From: Aliarcobacter trophiarum LMG 25534
Lineage (GTDB): Bacteria; Campylobacterota; Campylobacteria; Campylobacterales; Arcobacteraceae
Length of the DNA stretch: 64,000 nucleotides
Assembly (NCBI RefSeq): GCF_003355515.1
Contig: NZ_CP031367.1
Span: 868,001-932,000, forward strand
Reading direction: 5' to 3'
This document shows, piece by piece, positions 59,237 to 64,000 of the stretch. Under the pieces are notes generated by a model. The model saw only the letters and a program-made list of their open reading frames with translations. It searched no databases and was not told the DNA's origin. The position numbers were made by a program, and so were the translations under genes. Numbering within the stretch: the stretch's first letter is position 1; the number at the start of each line of letters is the position of its first letter.

Positions 59237-61988
59237 ACTCTATATTTTTTAAATCTCTATTTTTATAAGCTAAGAAAATAGCTATAAATGCAGTTGCAAC
59301 TGTCAAATAAGCCCAAGTTGGAATAGGTACAGGATCACCTGTAGCGTATGAGTGCATTCCAGACAGATAGAAGTTTACTCCTAAATAAGTCATCATAATC
59401 GAACTAAAGGCAAGAAGAGAAGCAGTCGCTAAAACATAAGGAGTATTTAGAACTTTTACAAATCTTAAATGTACAACAATTGCATAAACAACTATTGAAA
59501 CATAAGCCCAAGTCTCTTTTGGATCCCATCCCCAATATCTTCCCCAAGACTCATTTGCCCAAACACCACCTAAAAAATTTCCAATTGTAATGAATGCTAG
59601 ACCAATAATTAAAGATATTTCATTTATAGCACTAATTTGTTTAATAATATCATCTAAATGGTCTCTATTTTTTCTAAAAATAAACATAATAAGAGTTAAA
59701 AATCCTAATATTGCACTAAGCCCAAAGAATCCATAAGATGCTGTAAGAATAGATACATGGATAGTTAGCCAGTACGATTTTAGAACAGGAACTAAATTTG
59801 TAATTTGTGGATCAACATCTGTTAAGTGAGCTGTAAACATAAAAATTCCAGCAATAATAGTAGCAGCTCCTAAAGCTAAAAGAGAGTTTCTAAAGAAAAC
59901 AACTCCTGCAAAAACTGCTGACCATGAGATATAAATCAAAGTTTCATAAATATCACTCCATGGGGCATGACCTGAAAGATACCATCTATAACCCATACCA
60001 AAAGTTTGTGTAGCAAATAAAATAGCTAAAATAGTAAAAATTATTTTTGTAGTTTTTTCAGGTTTAAAAGTGGGTTTAAATATAATAATAAAGGCTAAAA
60101 CAACCATAACAAAACCTAAAAGAACATAAGCTAGTGTAAGATTAAAGAAAATATCCAGTTTATTAAATAGAATTTCAGCACTAATTTTTGAATTTGTTGG
60201 TTTTATATCGCTTCCTACTTTTTCTTGATATAAAGCTATCATATCAAGATAGTTGTTTGCACTATCCCAATCATTTTCTATAATTGAGTTAAAAAATCCT
60301 CTTACAACAGAGTTAATTGCAGCTTGATTTTGTCCTGTAAACTCTTGCATAGCTTCAAGAGGAGAGTACCATTTTTGGTTATCATTTATACTATTTTCAT
60401 CATAAACTCTTGGAAAAATATTAAGTAAAGCACCATTAAATACACTATATATAATATTTAGTTTTTCATCAACTTTTATAATGTCTTTTTCATAAGTTCC
60501 TCTTTCAATAGGCTTTGTAAGAAGAGCTTTTTCAGACTCTTTTGTGAGTAAGTAATCATTTTTTTCACCAAATGCTTCTGAAAAAGATATATATTTTTCA
60601 TTCTCAGGTACTCCTAAAAATTTCTTTAATTTTGGAGTATTTATTTTGATTATTTTTACATCTTTCCAAATATCAGGTCTTGTAACCATCCCTAAAACAA
60701 TTTGGTCTGCATCCATACCTAAGAATGTAGCTCTTCCGCTTAATTTTTGAACTATTTCTCTATTTAAAGTTGCAAGTGGTTTCATTCTTCCACCATTTCC
60801 TTGTACACTTAAATGTCCAAATTTATCAGCAGTTAATTTTGATTCATCTTTTAATTTGTTTAAATAATCAACTCTACTATTAATATCATCAACTACTTGT
60901 ATTTCCGTATTGTTATTTTCATTTGCATTTAAATTTGATGTAGAAATAAGAGTTAAAGCTAGAATAAACATAGCTAAATTTTTATTTGCAACATATTTTG
61001 TAAGTTTTCTAAATCTTGATTTTTTATCAAAGAAGTTTAAAAATAGTCCAAGAGTTAATAAAAAATATCCTAAATATGTTGGCCATTTACCAGGGTCATT
61101 GTTTACAGATAATACAGTTCCTGTCTCATCTGGGAAATATGAGCTTTGAAAGAATAGAAAGTTACCTTCATTTAAAGTTCTGTTCATAAAAATCCTATAG
61201 TCATAAGTTTTGTTATCTTTTATAACTGTAACTTCACTAGCATACGATGATGGTGCCATGCTTCCAGGGTATCTTTCTAGTTGAAACTCATTTAATCTAA
61301 TTGCAAAAGGAAGATTTATAAATTTTGACCCATACTCTAAAACAACAACATATTTATCAAATTGAATCTCTCTTGGAACTCCTATTTGACCGCTTAGACC
61401 AGGTAATCTTAGAGTCTCTTTTTTACCATTTAAAGTTACATCAATAGTAAGGAGTCCCATTTTTGCTTGTTCTTTTTTTTCAAATTGAAATCTTTTATAA
61501 TCTATAGTTAAATTATTGTTGTCAAAATCAACTTTATATGAAAAATTATTTAACTCAGGAAGTAAAGAGGTGAACTCTTTTTGCCACTCTTTATGGACAA
61601 TTATATTTTCACCATCTTTAACTGTAACTTGTAAGTATGGTTCTAATGAAATCATCTCATTTGTTGTTGTTCCTTGTGGTATTTGCATAATACCTTCATA
61701 GCCAACATATCTAGTAATTATAGCTCCTAAAAGTATAACAACAAAAGAGAAGTGAAATAAAAACCTAGGAAGATTTTTCCACATCTTAAACTTATAGATT
61801 ATACCTATTAAATTTATTGTAGTTAAGACTAAAGCTACTTCATACCAAATGTTGTTATAAACTAAAACTCTGGCACTTGAAGTTCCAAAATCATTTTCAA
61901 TAAAAGTAGCAACTCCAGCACCAATAGCTAAAACTGCCAATAACAGCAGTGTTGCTTTAAAAGAGAATAGAAAGTTAAAAAGCTTCAA
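59235..61988 (-). CDS. ccsBA: fused cytochrome c maturation protein CcsBA (system II)
   Basis: CcsBA exports haem and attaches it to CXXCH motifs of periplasmic cytochromes c. The 917-residue protein joins a ResB/CcsB part (N-terminal helices ~8-30, 47-66, 70-95 and a large periplasmic region) to a CcsA part with the haem-binding WWD motif (NESWGRYWGWDPKETWAYVS, near residue 820). Histidines in the flanking helices are present. Such fusions are typical of Campylobacterota. It serves the cytochromes of the nos cluster among others. The start is TTG at 61988, behind AAAAGGA. The insertion sequence lies about 145 bases upstream and does not disrupt it. Confidence 0.95.
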   Translation of the reverse strand: MKLFNFLFSFKATLLLLAVLAIGAGVATFIENDFGTSSARVLVYNNIWYEVALVLTTINLIGIIYKFKMWKNLPRFLFHFSFVVILLGAIITRYVGYEGIMQIPQGTTTNEMISLEPYLQVTVKDGENIIVHKEWQKEFTSLLPELNNFSYKVDFDNNNLTIDYKRFQFEKKEQAKMGLLTIDVTLNGKKETLRLPGLSGQIGVPREIQFDKYVVVLEYGSKFINLPFAIRLNEFQLERYPGSMAPSSYASEVTVIKDNKTYDYRIFMNRTLNEGNFLFFQSSYFPDETGTVLSVNNDPGKWPTYLGYFLLTLGLFLNFFDKKSRFRKLTKYVANKNLAMFILALTLISTSNLNANENNNTEIQVVDDINSRVDYLNKLKDESKLTADKFGHLSVQGNGGRMKPLATLNREIVQKLSGRATFLGMDADQIVLGMVTRPDIWKDVKIIKINTPKLKKFLGVPENEKYISFSEAFGEKNDYLLTKESEKALLTKPIERGTYEKDIIKVDEKLNIIYSVFNGALLNIFPRVYDENSINDNQKWYSPLEAMQEFTGQNQAAINSVVRGFFNSIIENDWDSANNYLDMIALYQEKVGSDIKPTNSKISAEILFNKLDIFFNLTLAYVLLGFVMVVLAFIIIFKPTFKPEKTTKIIFTILAILFATQTFGMGYRWYLSGHAPWSDIYETLIYISWSAVFAGVVFFRNSLLALGAATIIAGIFMFTAHLTDVDPQITNLVPVLKSYWLTIHVSILTASYGFFGLSAILGFLTLIMFIFRKNRDHLDDIIKQISAINEISLIIGLAFITIGNFLGGVWANESWGRYWGWDPKETWAYVSIVVYAIVVHLRFVKVLNTPYVLATASLLAFSSIMMTYLGVNFYLSGMHSYATGDPVPIPTWAYLTVATAFIAIFLAYKNRDLKNIE

Positions 61989-62125
61989 AAATATCCTTTT
62001 TTGTATTCATTTTTGCAAAATTCTATTATTATGAAATTAACCTTTAGTTAATGAATATAGTCAAGGTTATATATTTGAAAGTACTTATGAGCTTATAATT
62101 GTAAAATAAATTTTTTTATATAGTT

Positions 62126-62133
62126 TTAAGTAA
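62126..62133 (+). repeat. left copy of the 8-bp target-site duplication
   Basis: TTAAGTAA directly outside the left inverted repeat, identical to 63613-63620 on the other side of the element. Confidence 0.75.
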
Positions 62134-62153
62134 CTCAACTTTCGCACATAAAA
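62134..62153 (+). repeat. left terminal inverted repeat of the IS
   Basis: A 20-bp repeat, perfectly complementary to the right end. It starts directly after the TTAAGTAA duplication and overlaps the 3' end of the transposase gene. Confidence 0.85.
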
Positions 62154-63493
62154 CCTAACTGTTTTTTAGTGTAAACTCTGAGTACATGAATGATTTGCTC
62201 TAAATCTTTATTTCTCTTGACTATTTGTGCAGATTGTATCAATTGTTCTAGGATTTTTACAAATAATTCCATAGATATTGCTAGAGTTTCAAGCTGGCAT
62301 TCTAAATCTCTAAAAAGATTACCTAAGGTTTGTGGTTCATTTTGAACTCTATTAATATAGCTTGTAAGATTATAAGCTAAAAATGAAAGTGTAATACGAG
62401 CTATTAAAGCTTCAAAGATACGATTTTCTTCTTTACCAAATTGAAAGTATTCTCTTAAATCTTTATATCCTTGTTCAATATTCCATCGTTTTTTATATGT
62501 ATTGATTATTTCAATATCAGATAAATTTGTATTTGTTGATATTATTGGAATTAGATTATCTTTGGTTTTAATAAATACAATTTTTAATCTACCAAGTGTT
62601 TTATGTGTAGTTGTAGTTGAAACATAATTGTATTTTATAGAGTTATAGTTTCCAAGTCTTGAAGCTTTATTTTGTTTTGCATAATTGTAAAGTGTTTCAA
62701 GTGTTTTAAATTTACCTGTAAATTGCCAGATTTTAGGATTGTTTGCAATTCTTGTAATTACATCAAGACCATTTTCTTTTACTTCATTTATAAAATTTGG
62801 TTTAGCATACCAGCTATCAACAAGAAGATAATCTGAATATATTCCAGATTTTAAAACACGTTTCAACATATCAAGAGCTAAAATATTTTTACCATCATTA
62901 CCTTCAACTCTTCTTTTATAAGCATTGCTTTTATGATGAAAACTATTTTCATCAACATTTACAATTTGATTTTTATTATAATTTATAGAAAAATCCAACA
63001 TCATATCCGTATAACAATCGCTATAATTAAGTGATACAATATTCAAACCTTTTACAGTTCTATGTTCTTTATTGCTCCAAAGATTTTTACAACTACCTTC
63101 TATAAATTTACCTCTTTTAATTTCAACAGTATCATCTATAATCAATACTTTTGTATCAGTAGTTTTTTGAAGTTTATGCAATTTGCTAATAAGTTTTATA
63201 GATGTCAGTAATAGTAATTTTCTCCAATTGTACTTACTACTTTTTAGTAATCTGTAGTAAACATCTTTTTTATAACTATCATTGCTATATTTCATAAATG
63301 TAGATATTTTTTTATTGATAATAAACATATATAAAAAATGTAAAATTATCATATATGGAGATTTGCCAATATCTTTTTTTATGAAATTGCTTTGTTTTAG
63401 AATAGAACTAAAATTTATATCTCTTAAAATAGAAAGAATAGGATTTTTTAATACATTGTTCATAGCAGTTTGGATAAAATTGTCAATACCCAT
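62135..63493 (-). CDS. IS4-family DDE transposase
   Basis: This 452-residue transposase is complete. The DDE triad is visible: first Asp in LIIDDTVEIKRGK, second Asp in LLVDSWYAKPNF, and Glu in the YKKRWNIEQGYKDL block (the Y-R-E-K signature region of the IS4 family). The N-terminal 110 residues are a helical DNA-binding region. The stop codon lies in the left inverted repeat. No frameshift or internal stop is seen, so the enzyme should be functional. Base composition does not differ visibly from the surroundings, which fits an element circulating among AT-rich relatives. Confidence 0.93.
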   Translation of the reverse strand: MGIDNFIQTAMNNVLKNPILSILRDINFSSILKQSNFIKKDIGKSPYMIILHFLYMFIINKKISTFMKYSNDSYKKDVYYRLLKSSKYNWRKLLLLTSIKLISKLHKLQKTTDTKVLIIDDTVEIKRGKFIEGSCKNLWSNKEHRTVKGLNIVSLNYSDCYTDMMLDFSINYNKNQIVNVDENSFHHKSNAYKRRVEGNDGKNILALDMLKRVLKSGIYSDYLLVDSWYAKPNFINEVKENGLDVITRIANNPKIWQFTGKFKTLETLYNYAKQNKASRLGNYNSIKYNYVSTTTTHKTLGRLKIVFIKTKDNLIPIISTNTNLSDIEIINTYKKRWNIEQGYKDLREYFQFGKEENRIFEALIARITLSFLAYNLTSYINRVQNEPQTLGNLFRDLECQLETLAISMELFVKILEQLIQSAQIVKRNKDLEQIIHVLRVYTKKQLGFMCES

Positions 63494-63592
63494 AAAAATA
63501 CCTTTTATAATTGATTTGTGGTGATGAAATTATATCAAAAAGTGTCTATTTATGGGCTTTTAAAAGCTTTTACATATAAGAAATTAATGATT

Positions 63593-63612
63593 TTTTATGT
63601 GCGAAAGTTGAG
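63593..63612 (-). repeat. right terminal inverted repeat of the IS
   Basis: The complement of the left 20-bp repeat, about 100 bases upstream of the transposase start, followed at once by the TTAAGTAA duplication. Confidence 0.85.
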
Positions 63613-63620
63613 TTAAGTAA
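63613..63620 (+). repeat. right copy of the 8-bp target-site duplication
   Basis: TTAAGTAA, identical to 62126-62133. Confidence 0.75.
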
Positions 63621-64000
63621 ATATAACTTTACCTTTATAAAAGTTCTATTTTGATACTATTAATTTCTATAAAAATTGCTAATAAAAAGATTTTCTTGAA
63701 AAACTTTAAGAGAATTAAAATTTAAACAAGGCAAAATTATGGTTAAGTGAAAATATAAGTGGATATCGAAATACCTATATAAAAGAGGTATTTTTAATTA
63801 AGTTATTGAAACTATTATCTTTAGTTATTATTGTTAGCACAATAATAGCTAATAAGTTTTTTCTTAATCTATCAAATAATATAGAAGAATCTAAAAAAAA
63901 GATAATATTTTTTAACTCTTACTTCTGGCAAAATTGCTAATGTAAATTATTCGAAAATGGGTATAAAAATATTGATATAACCTAATAGCTAAGATATCTT
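63621..64000. other. region without a confident gene
   Basis: These 380 AT-rich bases hold no ORF that I recognise. A hairpin AAATACCT/AGGTATTT (63769-63776, 63786-63793) followed by T residues could be a plus-strand terminator. An open frame from about 63721 ends at 63940. Its possible TTG start at 63806 would give a 44-residue peptide with a hydrophobic N-terminus (LLSLVIIVSTIIANKFFL) that ends abruptly at NSYFWQNC. This could be the decayed start of a membrane protein or chance; nothing more can be supported. Confidence 0.4.

Larger units (their letters stand above)
62134..63612 (-). mobile_element. IS4-like insertion sequence, 1479 bp, complete
   Basis: One transposase gene is bounded by perfect 20-bp terminal inverted repeats: CTCAACTTTCGCACATAAAA at 62134-62153 and its complement at 63593-63612. 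Both are flanked by the 8-bp direct repeat TTAAGTAA. Intact ends, an intact gene and an exact target duplication point to recent, possibly still mobile, insertion. The target appears intergenic, upstream of ccsBA. I cannot assign the named IS without a database. Confidence 0.88.

Noticed and set aside
1-64000. tRNA genes, CRISPR arrays and prophage genes
   Set aside because: No cloverleaf with a TTCGA-type T arm, no regularly spaced repeat array and no phage structural or integrase gene was seen; a tRNA scan was not run.

Overview
The window is an AT-rich, gene-dense stretch of chromosome that looks like an Arcobacter/Aliarcobacter-type member of the Campylobacterota. The evidence is the protein style, the Sec-exported nitrous oxide reductase with a fused cytochrome c domain and a nosZ-B-D-G-C1-C2-H-F-L-Y gene order, a fused CcsBA cytochrome c maturase, the aroB/mscS/mtaB/FtsH-like order, the lolE-secA-lolA-rnpB neighbourhood, and -10 boxes of the form TATAATCC. 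Many genes start with TTG behind a good ribosome-binding site. This is inference from sequence only; no database search was run.

Layout. 1-4.3 kb: the 5' part of guaA, then nadB with a tiny lipoprotein gene in front of it, a DUF721-like protein, a YgjP-like metalloprotease and an aspartate aminotransferase. 4.3-8.9 kb: an overlapping pair of signalling genes, an MBL(class II cAMP phosphodiesterase-like)-GAF-HD-GYP protein and a CHASE2 class III adenylate cyclase. 8.9-11.3 kb (minus strand): a FecR-domain exported protein followed by a TPR/outer-membrane barrel protein, a pair resembling a Slam (type XI secretion) cargo and translocator. 11.5-20.4 kb: surface-polysaccharide functions (acyltransferase-3, MBOAT plus SGNH partner, GH17-GT2 glucan synthase), an RlmI-like methyltransferase and a KefB-type antiporter.

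20.5-32.2 kb: a disulfide/thiol block (DsbB, DsbA-like, small membrane protein, TlpA lipoprotein) leads into the complete nos cluster for N2O respiration. An FNR-like box sits at the class II position upstream of nosZ, and a non-terminating hairpin separates nosZ from its maturation genes. 32.2-36 kb: aat, an RsuA-type pseudouridine synthase and a HAD phosphatase, then a probable small RNA gene, a third NosL-like protein and a TauE/SafE-like membrane protein. 36-40.5 kb: a TonB receptor and BtuFCD-like ABC importer, preceded by a 59-codon ORF whose Shine-Dalgarno lies in one of two mutually exclusive hairpins. 40.5-43.5 kb: SixA-like phosphatase and a LapG/LapD-like protease and c-di-GMP receptor pair. 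43.6-50.1 kb: aroB, an MscS channel, mtaB, a protease-dead FtsH homologue, a BioV-like esterase and mog. 50.2-62 kb: an SDR epimerase, photolyase, an unrecognised protein, lolE-secA (minus), lolA, RNase P RNA, pepD and ccsBA. 62.1-63.6 kb: an intact IS4-like insertion sequence with 20-bp terminal repeats and an 8-bp target duplication; the remaining ~380 bases hold no confident gene.

The most promising things to follow up are the structured leader of the TonB operon, the candidate small RNA with a CCUCCU loop, the FecR/Slam-like pair, and the second-messenger gene pair that may unite cAMP synthesis, cAMP hydrolysis and c-di-GMP hydrolysis.
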